Shown: in pieces, positions 11,017 through 20,241 of the stretch
Numbering within the stretch: position 1 is the first letter of the stretch
Layout of the letters: every line of letters begins with the position of its first letter
Position numbers and translations under genes: made by a program
The notes under the pieces: generated by a model
Database searches by the model: none
Seen by the model: the letters and a program-made list of their open reading frames with translations, nothing else
What the model was told of the DNA's origin: nothing
NCBI RefSeq assembly: GCF_038024105.1
Contig: NZ_CP150661.1
Coordinates: 1,135,001-1,199,000, forward strand
DNA: 64,000 nucleotides
Reading direction: 5' to 3'
Source of the DNA: Polaribacter butkevichii
GTDB taxonomy: Bacteria; Bacteroidota; Bacteroidia; Flavobacteriales; Flavobacteriaceae

Positions 11017-12588
11017 TTATTTCATTACTTTTTTTAAGATTCCGAATGCAGCTCTAATAAAAGTAGCACTTGTTAATACTTTTATCAATGGATTCTGTGC
11101 AGTGCTTCGTCTTCTAGAAGAGCTTCTACTGGCTCTTTCTTCTCTTTGTCTTTCCTTTTCTTTTTCTTTCGCTATTTTTTCTCTTTCTTTTTCATCTGCC
11201 TCTGCTTGTATGGCTTTAGCTTCTGCAAGATTTACTTTTTCTATCTTTTTGTTTAATAATTCGTAAGCACTTTCTCTATCTAAGTTTTCGTTATACTTAT
11301 AAAAAAGACGCGAATTGTTAATTACATTTTTTAACTCTTTGTCTGTTAAAACATCCATTCTACTCATTGGAGCGCGCAACATGGTTCTTGCCAACGGAGT
11401 TGGAATTCCTTTTTCATTTAAAACGGATACAAATGCTTCTCCAATACCTAATTGTGTTAATACCTCTTTGGTATCGTAATATTCTGAACTTGGGTAATTC
11501 TCTGCCGCCAATTTAATTGCTTTTCTATCTTTTGCAGTAAAAGCTCTTAAGGCATGCTGAATTTTTAATCCCAATTGTGCTAAAATATCTTCTGGCACAT
11601 CTTTTGGATTTTGTGTTACAAAATACAAGCCAATTCCTTTAGAACGAATTAATTTTACAATACTTTCTATTTGATTTAATAGGGCTTTAGAGGCTTCTTC
11701 AAACACCAAATGTGCCTCATCTATAAAGATTACCAGCTCTGGTTTTCCGCTATCTCCTTGTTCTGGAAAAGTTTCATATACCTCTGCTAATAACTGCAAC
11801 ATAAAGGTTGAAAACAACTTGGGTTTGTCTTGTATGTCTGTTAAACGCAATACAGAGATAATTCCTTTTCCGTCTTCATCTGTTCTTGTTAAATCTTCTA
11901 CTTCAAAAGATTTTTCTCCGAAGAATAAATCGCCACCTTGTTGCTCTATTTCTACAATTTTACGCAGTATTGCTCCTGTTGAGGAAGATGAAATTCGCCC
12001 ATATTCAGCTTGAATTTCTTCTTTACCTTCATTGGTAACGTATTGTAATACTTTTTTAAAATCTTTAATATCTAAAAGTGCATATTTATTGTCATCACAA
12101 TATTTAAAAATGATGGCTACAATTCCGCTTTGTGTTTCTGTTAAATCTAAAATTCTTGATAATAAAACTGGTCCGAATTCTGATACCGTTGCACGCATTC
12201 TTGTTCCGTCTTGTTCAGAAATGGTAAGTACTTCTATCGGAAATTTTTGTGCCGTAAACGGAAAGCCAATTTTTGCATGACGTTCGTCTATTTTTGCGTG
12301 TCCTGGACTTGGTTGTGCTAAACCAGAAAGATCTCCTTTAATATCCATTAACAACACAGGAATTCCTTTTTCTGATAAGTTTTCTGCTAAAACTTGTAGT
12401 GTTTTCGTTTTTCCTGTTCCGGTTGCACCTGCTATTAAACCATGCCTATTCAATGTTTTAAGCGGTATTTTCACCAATGCATCTGTGATGGTTTCTTCTC
12501 CTAACATTGCGGCACCTAATGCAATAAAATCGCCTTTGGTTTTATAACCGTTATTGATGTACTCAAAAAATTCTTCCTTCTGACTCAT
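11017..12588 (-). CDS. HerA-like ATPase, DUF853 family
   Basis: 523 residues. It has Walker A GATGTGKT (about residues 54-61), Walker B-like LVIFIDEAH (about 285) and the sensor region YFVTQNPKDVPEDILAQLGLKIQHALRA typical of the HerA/FtsK superfamily. The C terminus carries a long charged helix (residues about 450-500, rich in E, K, R) followed by a short segment LIKVLTSATFIRAAFGILKK. Members of DUF853 are predicted bipolar DNA helicases or translocases, but their in vivo role is poorly defined. No HerA partner nuclease (NurA) or anti-phage gene lies next to it, so I read it as a core gene. Confidence 0.85.
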   Translation of the reverse strand: MSQKEEFFEYINNGYKTKGDFIALGAAMLGEETITDALVKIPLKTLNRHGLIAGATGTGKTKTLQVLAENLSEKGIPVLLMDIKGDLSGLAQPSPGHAKIDERHAKIGFPFTAQKFPIEVLTISEQDGTRMRATVSEFGPVLLSRILDLTETQSGIVAIIFKYCDDNKYALLDIKDFKKVLQYVTNEGKEEIQAEYGRISSSSTGAILRKIVEIEQQGGDLFFGEKSFEVEDLTRTDEDGKGIISVLRLTDIQDKPKLFSTFMLQLLAEVYETFPEQGDSGKPELVIFIDEAHLVFEEASKALLNQIESIVKLIRSKGIGLYFVTQNPKDVPEDILAQLGLKIQHALRAFTAKDRKAIKLAAENYPSSEYYDTKEVLTQLGIGEAFVSVLNEKGIPTPLARTMLRAPMSRMDVLTDKELKNVINNSRLFYKYNENLDRESAYELLNKKIEKVNLAEAKAIQAEADEKEREKIAKEKEKERQREERASRSSSRRRSTAQNPLIKVLTSATFIRAAFGILKKVMK

Positions 12589-12658
12589 TTAATACTAAAT
12601 TTTGATAAAAATAATCAAAGTTTAATTGTTAGGAAATTATTTAAAGATTTTGTTTTAC

Positions 12659-14773
12659 TTATTTAATAACTTCTACAAAAATACCTGGTGAATCATAGAT
12701 AGTAAAGCCATAAGAACTTCTATTAGGAAAACTAGTAGATAAACTAATTATATTACCAAATTCATCTTCCATTACAAAATTTGGATATCCTTTTGTGGTT
12801 AAAGTCGTAGTCGTTTTATCTTGAATATTATAAATAATCAATTCTTTTTTATAATCTTCACCTTGTCCTGTTAGGCTAACAACATTATTTGTTCCATAAA
12901 TTTCTGTTCCTGATAAATTAAAATTTAAGGTTGTTTTTGGTATTGAATAATTTAAAACCTTAGAAAAATTAACAGAAGAATACATTGTATTTCTCTTTTT
13001 ATTAAGAATTAAATTATTGTTTACGGTAACATCACTATTATAATCAAATTTTAAAGGGATTTCTTTGATCCCATTATTTGTAATTCCTCCATTGGCAGTT
13101 ATTGAATAATGGATAGCTCTACCTTCATTATTATGACTTAAAAGGATGTTGTTCTTATCTAGTTTTGAAATTTCATAATTCCAACTTCCTTGATGTTCTG
13201 AAAAATGTGGTTTCTCATCAATTTTTACAAATTCTTCTCCATTTCTTTTGTAGGTAAAAACATCATCGTTATCTGATAAAATCCAGATATCATTCTCTAA
13301 ATAATTAAAACTATTTATTGATACATAATCTGGCTTTAAAGAATATTTAAAATTTAAAGTTTCATCATCATACACCCATAAATCTCCAGATTGTTGAAAA
13401 ATAAGCTCTTTTCCATAACCAGAATCAACCAACCTCATCTCTACATCAGTAGACGTTGTTGGAAGTTTAAAGGCCTCTGCACTAATTTTATTTGTTATGT
13501 AATTATATTTCAATAATCGATAACCGTTATTTTCTGTTTTTCCATAGAAAAAGAATGATTGTTCTTTTGCATCAAAACTTAAAAACCGTATATCTCTTAA
13601 ATCTAATATTTCTGGTCTAATAAAGTTAGTTTCTATCATAGACCTAGCATCATATAAATTACTAATATTACCAAATATATTATGGACATAAATCGAATAA
13701 ATAGGATTATTTATATACGGAGGATGCTCATCTATAAACGAAGTTGTATTTATATCTGTAATTATTTTTACACTTTCTATATTAGGGCTAGAATTTTCAT
13801 TTTGATCTTGAACTCTAATCTCGTAATGAGAAAAATAATAACCATCATACTTTTCCCAAGATAGCGTTATCTTATTATCTGCTACTGATGCATTTTTAAA
13901 ATCCACATTGTCCGGATAAATAAATTCTGAATTCACATACCTTCCTTCGCTTTCTCCTAAAAGACCTTTGTTTGTATAAATTTTTAAAAAATAACACGAT
14001 TCATTACCGTTTAAAGGGGTTTCGTCTATAAAATAATTTTCATCAACATTTGTAATTGTTTTAATTAATTCTGCTGAATTTAAATTACAATTTTCACCAC
14101 TTCTATAAATCTCATATTTTACAAATGTATTGTAGCCTTTGTACTTATCCCAACCAAATTCTATGTGATCATCAAAAGGTTCATTATTTTTTCTTTGAAA
14201 AGTATATGTATAAATATCCATTTCATTTGATGGTACATATTTAAGAGCTGTAAAAGTATATTTCTCTTTAACACTATCTCCATCTAAGTCTAAATAAACT
14301 ATAAAAATAAAAGTATTGTTATTAATGCTTTTTATTTTTATAGTTTCAGATTCATTATTATCTAAAGTACTTACTTTAATGATACCTTCATTTAAAGTCC
14401 ACCTTGATTTTGATTTTGTTGGTAAACATGTATTCGATTCTTGAAAAACAAATTCTTCATAAAAACCACTTTCATTATAAATAAAAAAATCTCTACCACA
14501 TTCTTCTGTAGTTGCAGGTACGCTAGCATCAACACCATTACCTTCCACGCTATAAATAGACCAAATTCCTGCAAGATCTTCTTTTTTAGCATCAATTTGT
14601 ATTTCATCTTCTTCAGAAAGAGAATCATCCTCACTACTACAAGAAATAGTTAACGTTAATAATATTAATATTAAAAAGTTGAAAATTATTTTCGTTTTAT
14701 TCCTCAATATAAAACGTTCTAAAGAGATAAATTTCTTAATCATTTCTAACATATTTTTGTTAAAAATAAACAA
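12659..14773 (-). CDS. Large lipoprotein with lipocalin-like, Fn3-like and beta-propeller-like parts
   Basis: Up to 704 residues. The start is more likely Met11 (14743, MIKKFISLER) than Met1, because it places the basic region next to the hydrophobic core. The lipobox is TISCSS. After an acidic spacer comes a segment LAGIWSIYSVEG...LDLDGDSVKEKYTFTAL that resembles lipocalin-like domains of Bacteroidota lipoproteins. Two repeats with DHIEFGWDKYKGYNTFVKY and SWEKYDGYYFSHYEIRV resemble fibronectin type III modules. The C-terminal 330 residues have repeated LWVYDDETL/IWILSDNDD strands like a beta-propeller. It is likely exposed at the cell surface; function unknown. Confidence 0.65.
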   Translation of the reverse strand: MFIFNKNMLEMIKKFISLERFILRNKTKIIFNFLILILLTLTISCSSEDDSLSEEDEIQIDAKKEDLAGIWSIYSVEGNGVDASVPATTEECGRDFFIYNESGFYEEFVFQESNTCLPTKSKSRWTLNEGIIKVSTLDNNESETIKIKSINNNTFIFIVYLDLDGDSVKEKYTFTALKYVPSNEMDIYTYTFQRKNNEPFDDHIEFGWDKYKGYNTFVKYEIYRSGENCNLNSAELIKTITNVDENYFIDETPLNGNESCYFLKIYTNKGLLGESEGRYVNSEFIYPDNVDFKNASVADNKITLSWEKYDGYYFSHYEIRVQDQNENSSPNIESVKIITDINTTSFIDEHPPYINNPIYSIYVHNIFGNISNLYDARSMIETNFIRPEILDLRDIRFLSFDAKEQSFFFYGKTENNGYRLLKYNYITNKISAEAFKLPTTSTDVEMRLVDSGYGKELIFQQSGDLWVYDDETLNFKYSLKPDYVSINSFNYLENDIWILSDNDDVFTYKRNGEEFVKIDEKPHFSEHQGSWNYEISKLDKNNILLSHNNEGRAIHYSITANGGITNNGIKEIPLKFDYNSDVTVNNNLILNKKRNTMYSSVNFSKVLNYSIPKTTLNFNLSGTEIYGTNNVVSLTGQGEDYKKELIIYNIQDKTTTTLTTKGYPNFVMEDEFGNIISLSTSFPNRSSYGFTIYDSPGIFVEVIK

Positions 14774-14821
14774 AGTTGAAGAAATGTGATTTGTTTTTTA
14801 GGTTTTGTTAAAAATACATAT

Positions 14822-14857
14822 AAAAAAAGAGGATTAACTTTATAGTTAAACCTCTTT
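14822..14857 (-). terminator. Terminator of nrnA
   Basis: AAAGAGG and CCTCTTT, extended by TTAACT/AGTTAA, form a long stem with a short loop. On the minus strand it is followed by a run of T. It begins 32 bp past the stop of the NrnA-type gene. Confidence 0.8.
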
Positions 14858-14888
14858 CTAATATTATAAATTTCTTTGAAAATTATTC

Positions 14889-15890
14889 TTATTTCTTAAA
14901 ATATTCAGGAATCAATCCTTTTAATTTTTCTAAAGTTTCATCTACAGTTAAATCACTCATACCACCAGCAGCATTTGCATGTCCACCTCCATTAAAATGC
15001 TCTTTTGCGAACATATTTACCGGGTTTTCAGCACCCTTAGATCGAAAAGAAATTTTCATTATTCCATCTCTTTCTGTAAATACAATAGCAGCTTTCATTC
15101 CTTTTATTGATAAAACCAAGTTTGCCAAACTATCTGTATCTCCTTTTTTATACTGATATTTTGCCAATTCTTCTTTAGATAAAGAAATAATTGCCACATT
15201 ATAATCGTATAAAATTTCTAATTTCTCACTCATTGCATATCCTTGTAAACGCAAACGAGTTTCTGTATTATTGTCACTTAATTTTTCGTGAATTAAATGA
15301 TGTTCTACGCCTGCTGCTAATATTTTAGCTAAAACCTCGTGTGTTCTTGGTTTTACAGAATTGAATCTAAAACTACCTGTATCTGTTAAAATTCCTAAAT
15401 ATAAAGGGGTTCCTATTTTTTCATCTAACAACTCTAAATGACCAGACTCTTCTATTAAATCTACAATTAATTGTGATGTTGAAGATGCTGTAGTTTCAGA
15501 AACCGTGATTGTAGGAAATTCTTCTGGATTTAAATGATGATCTATCATTATTTTCTTACAAGTTGCTGCTTCTAACAAAACTTGCATTTCTGGCCCTACT
15601 CTATTGGTTGCATTGTAATCTAAACAGAAAATTAAATCTGCTTTTTGCATTTGTGTTGTAACTTCCTCCGGATTTTCTTCCATTAAAAGAATCAACGAAG
15701 TATCTAACCAATCTAAAAAATCGGGTGCTTTATCTGGGTGACAAACAACCGCTTTCTTTCCTAACTTTTCTATAAAATAAAGCAAACCTAAAGAAGAACC
15801 TATAGAGTCTCCATCTGCAGATTTGTGTGCTGTAATAACGATGTTTGATGCAGCTTTAATTTCTGCTTCTATTTGTTGGTAAATATTCAT
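14889..15890 (-). CDS. nrnA: DHH-family phosphoesterase, NrnA type (nanoRNase / pAp phosphatase)
   Basis: A 333-residue cytoplasmic phosphoesterase that degrades very short RNA oligomers and 3'-phosphoadenosine 5'-phosphate in characterised relatives. The DHH domain motifs are in order: AHKSADGDSIGSS, FCLDYNATNRVG, MIDHHLNP and TDTGSFRF. The DHHA1 domain ends with GGGHANAAGG near residue 305. Length matches NrnA. It appears to stand alone, with a terminator downstream. Confidence 0.9.
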   Translation of the reverse strand: MNIYQQIEAEIKAASNIVITAHKSADGDSIGSSLGLLYFIEKLGKKAVVCHPDKAPDFLDWLDTSLILLMEENPEEVTTQMQKADLIFCLDYNATNRVGPEMQVLLEAATCKKIMIDHHLNPEEFPTITVSETTASSTSQLIVDLIEESGHLELLDEKIGTPLYLGILTDTGSFRFNSVKPRTHEVLAKILAAGVEHHLIHEKLSDNNTETRLRLQGYAMSEKLEILYDYNVAIISLSKEELAKYQYKKGDTDSLANLVLSIKGMKAAIVFTERDGIMKISFRSKGAENPVNMFAKEHFNGGGHANAAGGMSDLTVDETLEKLKGLIPEYFKK

Positions 15891-16027
15891 GTAGTATGTT
15901 TTTCAATTGCAAATACCCAGCAATTGTATTTTTTTTTATGAGGATGCGAAGTTAGGTTTATTATTGTCTAGCCAAAAAACTAATTGAAGTTTAATTATTC
16001 ATAGATTATTTAATAAACAATTAAAGA

Positions 16028-16951
16028 CTAAAAAGAAGCAATAAAAAAGCCTTTAAAAACTTTTCTCCACTTTATTTTATCAGAATTTGAAAGTGAATTA
16101 TTGTCTAAAATGATACTATTTAAAGAATATTTGGCAGTAGAAAAAACTTCTGAAATAGTAGAAATTTCGCAATTATTAATATGTAAAAGCATTAAACTAG
16201 GCATTTTAATAAGCTCTTTTGGCAACTCCTTAAACTTATTATAACCTGCATGAAGTACCCTTATTTTTTTTAGGTTTTCCATTGTTTTAGGCAATCCGAC
16301 TAAATGATTATGCTCTAAATACAAATTATTTAAAGATGTTATTGTTCCAATTTCATTGGATAATTTTTTGATATTATTCTCGGTTAACCACAAAGAACGC
16401 AATTTTGGCAATTTTGATAAAGTTGTAAACTTAGTTGAAGTACCTAGTTGATTGTAAGATAAATTAAGACTAGAAATCGTCTTGATTTCAGTAATATTAA
16501 TTGGTAACTTTTCTAAATTATTGTGTTGTAAATTCAAGAATTCAATTGGTAAAGAACCTAATAATTCCAACGTTTCTTCCAAATTAATATTCGGATTCTT
16601 ATTTAATGATAAATGTTTTAAATTCTTAAATCGTACAATTGATTTTGGTATACTTTTTAAATCTAAACTATCTAAAATAAGGACTTCTAATTTTTCTGGA
16701 TTCGGAATTTCACTAAAAGTTTCTTTTAAGTTTAACGAAATGTTTCCTGCAAGATTTAGCATTCTTAACTCTGTAAGTTTATTTAGTTTTTCTGGTGCAA
16801 CTTTTAAAAACTGATTGCTTAGATCTAAACGATATAAAGTTTTATAATTTTCTGTTTCTATGGTTGTAAAAGTCGTTCCGAAAGAGCGTTTGTACGTATT
16901 ACAACTTTGTAATAAAACGACGAATACAATATATATTAAAACCTTATTCAT
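16028..16951 (-). CDS. Leucine-rich repeat lipoprotein
   Basis: 307 residues with a lipoprotein signal (LLQSC, Cys17). It has about ten leucine-rich repeats of 22-24 residues from residue 45 onward, with the core LxxLxLxxNxLxxLP visible in LEFLNLQHNNLEKLPINI and SLNNLYLEHNHLVGLPKT. Such proteins act in binding other proteins or surface structures; no ligand is known. Its start overlaps the last bases of the upstream gene (16944-16951), so the two are translationally coupled on one transcript. Confidence 0.8.
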   Translation of the reverse strand: MNKVLIYIVFVVLLQSCNTYKRSFGTTFTTIETENYKTLYRLDLSNQFLKVAPEKLNKLTELRMLNLAGNISLNLKETFSEIPNPEKLEVLILDSLDLKSIPKSIVRFKNLKHLSLNKNPNINLEETLELLGSLPIEFLNLQHNNLEKLPINITEIKTISSLNLSYNQLGTSTKFTTLSKLPKLRSLWLTENNIKKLSNEIGTITSLNNLYLEHNHLVGLPKTMENLKKIRVLHAGYNKFKELPKELIKMPSLMLLHINNCEISTISEVFSTAKYSLNSIILDNNSLSNSDKIKWRKVFKGFFIASF

Positions 16952-17852
16952 TTGTATTTTGGGTATTAATACTAGTATTAAATTCTAAAAACAGCTTATC
17001 TTTTTCACTTACATTCCAAGGAAAACGAGGGTTTAAGCCAAAACTATCATGCAATGTGTTTTGCACAAAGGCACCCAATTTCTGTGAATTTACCCCTGCT
17101 TTTAAAAATCCTGAAAAGGAATCATTTTGATAACCGCCAAAAACATACAAATTGGCATAAAAAAGGTTTTTATAAGGAGCTTTTGTGTACCAAACATTTT
17201 TACTTTCATCATCTGAATTCATCAAATTATTTGGCGTTTTGCTATAATCTTGCAATGGAGTAAACAACGAAACAGCCATACCAACATGAACTATTTCTTT
17301 AGGATTAACAACCCTACTGTAGCTCAGTTTTAGCATTCCTGTTTTTCCAAAATCTGTTCCTTCACCATAAAAAATTTTTCCTGCTCTAAAATCGTTCTTT
17401 AACTGAATATTTATAGAACTGCCTTCATCGCTAAAACGCAACAGAAACTTACCTAACCTTTGATTAAAAGTACTTAATTCTTTTGGTAAAAATTCCTTTT
17501 CAAACCCAAATCCTATTCCGTAAAAGCGTTGCTTATTTTCTATTGTAGCCAATAAAGGACCATCCTCAAAAAAGGAAGAGCCTAAAAAATTGTTATTGTT
17601 TCCTATACCTAATAAAGTAAAAAAATCATACCCAAAATTTAAACCAGAAGTTTTAACCGTATATTTTTTCAATAAATAACCGCTATACAACGCAACACCT
17701 GTTTCCATAGATAGGTCATTAAATTGCGCTGTCCCTAAGCCATAAGCACCTAATTTTATTCCTTGGTTTTGATTTCCGAGTTGTATTTGTGCTTTTAATA
17801 AGAACCCTAAATTTACTTTGAATGATTGCGAATAAAAATTGGTTGCATTCAT
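16944..17852 (-). CDS. Exported beta-rich protein, start codon in doubt
   Basis: The reading frame from ATG 17852 gives 302 residues rich in alternating beta strands with many Gly, Phe and Tyr, and the motif NDFRAGKIFYGEGTDFGKTG. I do not recognise it securely; a link to the Bacteroidota polymorphic-toxin type 23 family or an outer-membrane protein is possible but weak. Immediately upstream the frame stays open, and from 17882 it encodes (I)KTFFFVILIMNATNFYSQS, an apparent signal peptide whose first codon is ATA. The ATG at 17852 falls inside its hydrophobic core. A promoter is at 17947-17979. No ATG, GTG or TTG start is available in that extension. It overlaps the LRR gene. Confidence 0.6.
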   Translation of the reverse strand: MNATNFYSQSFKVNLGFLLKAQIQLGNQNQGIKLGAYGLGTAQFNDLSMETGVALYSGYLLKKYTVKTSGLNFGYDFFTLLGIGNNNNFLGSSFFEDGPLLATIENKQRFYGIGFGFEKEFLPKELSTFNQRLGKFLLRFSDEGSSINIQLKNDFRAGKIFYGEGTDFGKTGMLKLSYSRVVNPKEIVHVGMAVSLFTPLQDYSKTPNNLMNSDDESKNVWYTKAPYKNLFYANLYVFGGYQNDSFSGFLKAGVNSQKLGAFVQNTLHDSFGLNPRFPWNVSEKDKLFLEFNTSINTQNTNE

Positions 17853-17946
17853 TATTAAAATTACAAAAAAAAAGGTTTTTATAATTGCTGGTTTAAAATT
17901 GAAAAAAGTGAGAATATTTAAGATAATAAAGGGTTTAATTGGTAAT

Positions 17947-17979
17947 CAAATTTAAGGTATTCATTAACTTATAGCACAA
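17947..17979 (-). promoter_or_regulatory. Promoter of the 16944-17852 gene
   Basis: The minus strand has TTG (17979-17977), 22 bp, then TAAATTTG (17954-17947). The -7 box is an exact TAnnTTTG, and the spacer is one longer than the usual range. Transcription would start near 17941, so the mRNA includes the possible ATA start at 17882. Confidence 0.55.
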
Positions 17980-18079
17980 GTTTTTATTATAATTTTCAAT
18001 TTTTTAATACAATAAATCGACAACTTAATAATTACTTAATTTTGATAAAGCTATTTTTTATGCAGTTGATTAAGTATTC

Positions 18080-18544
18080 TTATTTTTTTATAAAAATATC
18101 TAATCGGTTGTTGGTAGTTTGCTGAATTTTATTTCTCATAAAAGAGGTCCATCCCATTAAATAACCAGGAAGTCCCATTGCTTGCTTTGTCCAAGACCAT
18201 AAATCAAAAGTGTCAAAATGTTGTATAATTTTACCATCCTTAAATTTAAAATCCGCAGAAACTCTATTAACCACTTTTCTTTTCTTGTCTCCATAAAGAT
18301 ATTCTGCAACCCAATTTGCTTTTCCGCTTTCTGCAGTTGCTTCTATATTACTAAAGTTAATAATAGTATCTTGTTTTTTCTGAGAAAGTAGCATTTCCCA
18401 CATTTTAAAAGCTCTATCTCCTTCTAACCTACCAAATACAGCATCTTTAAAGACAATATCTTTATGATAACATTCTAGCATTCCTGTTACATTTCCATTA
18501 GAAAATGACGTGTAAAACTTCTTTATTACTTCCTTATTATCCAT
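18080..18544 (-). CDS. NTF2/SnoaL-like protein
   Basis: A 154-residue cytoplasmic protein. The start MDNKEVIKKFYTSFSNGNVTGMLECYHKDIVFKD and the later strand FKFKDGKIIQHFDTFDLW are the hallmarks of the NTF2-like cone fold (SnoaL/ketosteroid-isomerase-like). Many members are small-molecule isomerases or hydrolases, or have no known activity. No pathway neighbour suggests a substrate. An imperfect palindrome, ACGATG-N6-CATCGT, lies 34 bp upstream (18578-18595). Confidence 0.75.
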   Translation of the reverse strand: MDNKEVIKKFYTSFSNGNVTGMLECYHKDIVFKDAVFGRLEGDRAFKMWEMLLSQKKQDTIINFSNIEATAESGKANWVAEYLYGDKKRKVVNRVSADFKFKDGKIIQHFDTFDLWSWTKQAMGLPGYLMGWTSFMRNKIQQTTNNRLDIFIKK

Positions 18545-18698
18545 TTAGTTGCTGTTTTTTAATTGAGTTTAATATTAACGATGATATCACATCGTTTCAA
18601 AGTCCAATTATCAGAGGTTAGCGAAGTTATAAGAAAATACGCATGCAAACAAATCTAACTACAAACCTAGAGCTTCCTTTAAGAGTAAATTAACGGTT

Positions 18699-19454
18699 TC
18701 AGTCAATCCAATTTTTAAAATCTTTTACACGTTCTCTACTTACAATAATTTCTGTTTCGGTATACGAATCTAAAATCAATTTTAAACGAGAATTAGAAAA
18801 AGCAACAATGTCTTTTATCGCATTTATGTGTATAATAAAAGTACGGTTTACTCTAAAAAAATGTTCAGGGTTTAATTGTTCTTGCCAATACTCTAAAGAA
18901 TTATCTAACAGGTGATTTCTATTTTCTTTGGTATGAATATAGGTCGATTTATTTTCGCTATAAAAACACTCCACCTCATCTATATTTATAATTTTTATAT
19001 GCTGTCCGACTTTAATTGTCAGTCTTTTCTTGAATTTTCTATCTACCGGATTGACCAATAATTTACGAATGTCATCTAAGTTTACTTGAACATCTGTTTG
19101 TTTTGGTTGATGTTCTTTAAACTTATCTACCGCAACTTTTAGTTCGTCTTCATCTAAAGGTTTTAATAAATAATCGATGCTATTTAGCTTAAAGGCTTTT
19201 AGAGCATATTCATCATACGCAGTCGTAAAAATAATAGCAGATTTCACTTCAATTTCTTCAAAAATCTCAAAAGATAAACCATCAGAAAGCTGAATGTCTA
19301 AAAATATTAAATCTGGATGTTCATTGTTTTGCAACCAATTTAAAGACTCTTCTACAGAATGTAACATCTGCTGAACTTCTAAATTTAAGGCTGCTAACAT
19401 TCGGTTTAACCTTCTTGCTGCCGGTTTTTCATCTTCAATTATTAATACGTTCAT
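18699..19454 (-). CDS. LytTR-family response regulator
   Basis: 251 residues: a receiver domain (residues 1-120, acidic pocket EDE at 7-9, phospho-acceptor Asp53 in IFLDIQLSDG, Lys in YLLKPLDEDEL) and a C-terminal LytTR DNA-binding domain (about 145-250, with VECFYSENKSTYIHT and FFRVNRTFIIHINAI). It is the cognate regulator of the LytS-like kinase at 20565-21926, from which it is separated by three 2TM genes and a 181-bp spacer holding dispersed repeats. Targets unknown. Confidence 0.93.
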   Translation of the reverse strand: MNVLIIEDEKPAARRLNRMLAALNLEVQQMLHSVEESLNWLQNNEHPDLIFLDIQLSDGLSFEIFEEIEVKSAIIFTTAYDEYALKAFKLNSIDYLLKPLDEDELKVAVDKFKEHQPKQTDVQVNLDDIRKLLVNPVDRKFKKRLTIKVGQHIKIINIDEVECFYSENKSTYIHTKENRNHLLDNSLEYWQEQLNPEHFFRVNRTFIIHINAIKDIVAFSNSRLKLILDSYTETEIIVSRERVKDFKNWID

Positions 19455-19476
19455 GTGTTATAGGTTTGTGGTTTGT

Positions 19477-19635
19477 GGTTTGTGAAAAATAAAAAAATTA
19501 AAATTAAACGCAAAGTTCGCAAAGAGTTTTCGCTAAGAGCGCAAAGAAAAAAATATAAAACTGTTCCTTTATTCTAATTTGTGCAAAAAACTCTGTGAAT
19601 CTCAGCTTTTTCTCCGTTAATCTCTGTGTAAAACC
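19477..19635. repeat. Spacer with short dispersed repeats
   Basis: Between the last 2TM gene and the response regulator lie copies of GCAAAG-containing repeats (AACGCAAAGTTCGCAAAGAG, then CGCTAAGAGCGCAAAG) and of CTCTGTGAATCTCAG / CTCTGTGTAAAAC. I have seen similar strings scattered in flavobacterial genomes, from memory. A short TTTGTGG triplication (19466-19484) precedes them. No gene is present. Confidence 0.5.
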
Positions 19636-19947
19636 CTACTTTTCCATCAATTCTTTTATTTTCTTTTCTTCCCAATCTTTACCAAAACCTAAAGATTGAA
19701 ACCCGAAAACTCCCATCCAATGAAAAAACATTCCGATTCCCCAGAAAAGCCACGTAGAATATACTCCAAAATTAGAAAATGTATCTATAAAATTGTATCC
19801 ACTTTGTGTTAAGCCAAAAATAATAACTCCGCTTATAAAAATGTTTACCAACACATACACTATTAAATGCACGTAAAACCCCTTAATAGCTTTTACTCTC
19901 TTTTTTGCTCTTATGTAACTCGCTTCTTGCGTAAAATCTTGTTGCAT
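19636..19947 (-). CDS. 2TM domain protein (third copy)
   Basis: 103 residues. Two hydrophobic helices (about 25-47 and 65-85) follow the basic motif SYIRAKKRVKAIKGFYVHLIVYV and precede the conserved end FGKDWEEKKIKELM. This is the 2TM domain family. It is one of three stand-alone copies downstream of a histidine kinase that carries the same domain. Likely inner membrane; function unknown, perhaps modulating the kinase. Confidence 0.85.
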   Translation of the reverse strand: MQQDFTQEASYIRAKKRVKAIKGFYVHLIVYVLVNIFISGVIIFGLTQSGYNFIDTFSNFGVYSTWLFWGIGMFFHWMGVFGFQSLGFGKDWEEKKIKELMEK

Positions 19948-19951
19948 AACC

Positions 19952-20239
19952 TTAATTTTTATCGTTCATAAATTCTTGAATCTTCTTTTCTTCCCAATCT
20001 TTTCCTAAACCCAATAAGTTAAATCCAAAAACGGATAACCAGTGAAAGAAAAGTCCTGTTCCCCAACCACAAACAGAAAACCAAAACCAATGAAAATGAG
20101 GTTCGAATTTTAAGTTTGTAAAAATGATTACAGGAATTATAATACAGTAAACACTTAAATGTGTATAAAATCCTTTTATCTTTTTTACCCTTTTTTGAGC
20201 TTTATAATAGCGTTGTTCTTTTGTGAAATTAGATTCCAT
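19952..20239 (-). CDS. 2TM domain protein (second copy)
   Basis: 95 residues with the same layout as its neighbours: basic helix YYKAQKRVKKIKGFYTHLSVY, two membrane segments, and the end LGLGKDWEEKKIQEFMND. Closest in sequence to the 2TM domain at the C terminus of the kinase (both have FEPHFHWFWF/FSPGFHWFWF), which suggests tandem duplication. Spacings of 2 and 4 bp to the flanking genes imply one transcript. Confidence 0.85.
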   Translation of the reverse strand: MESNFTKEQRYYKAQKRVKKIKGFYTHLSVYCIIIPVIIFTNLKFEPHFHWFWFSVCGWGTGLFFHWLSVFGFNLLGLGKDWEEKKIQEFMNDKN

Positions 20240-20241
20240 TT

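Noticed and set aside
11017..12588. HerA-like ATPase as part of an anti-phage system
   Set aside because: DUF853 HerA-like proteins are common core genes, and the neighbours (lipoproteins, GAPDH) show no nuclease, SIR2 or other defence partner.
16944..17852. Polymorphic toxin assignment for the beta-rich protein
   Set aside because: Only a faint resemblance from memory; there are no secretion domain, immunity gene or cassette structure, so the function is left open.
19466..19484. TTTGTGG triplication as a phase-variable tract
   Set aside because: It lies just upstream of the response regulator's start codon, but only three units are present and no promoter box overlaps it.
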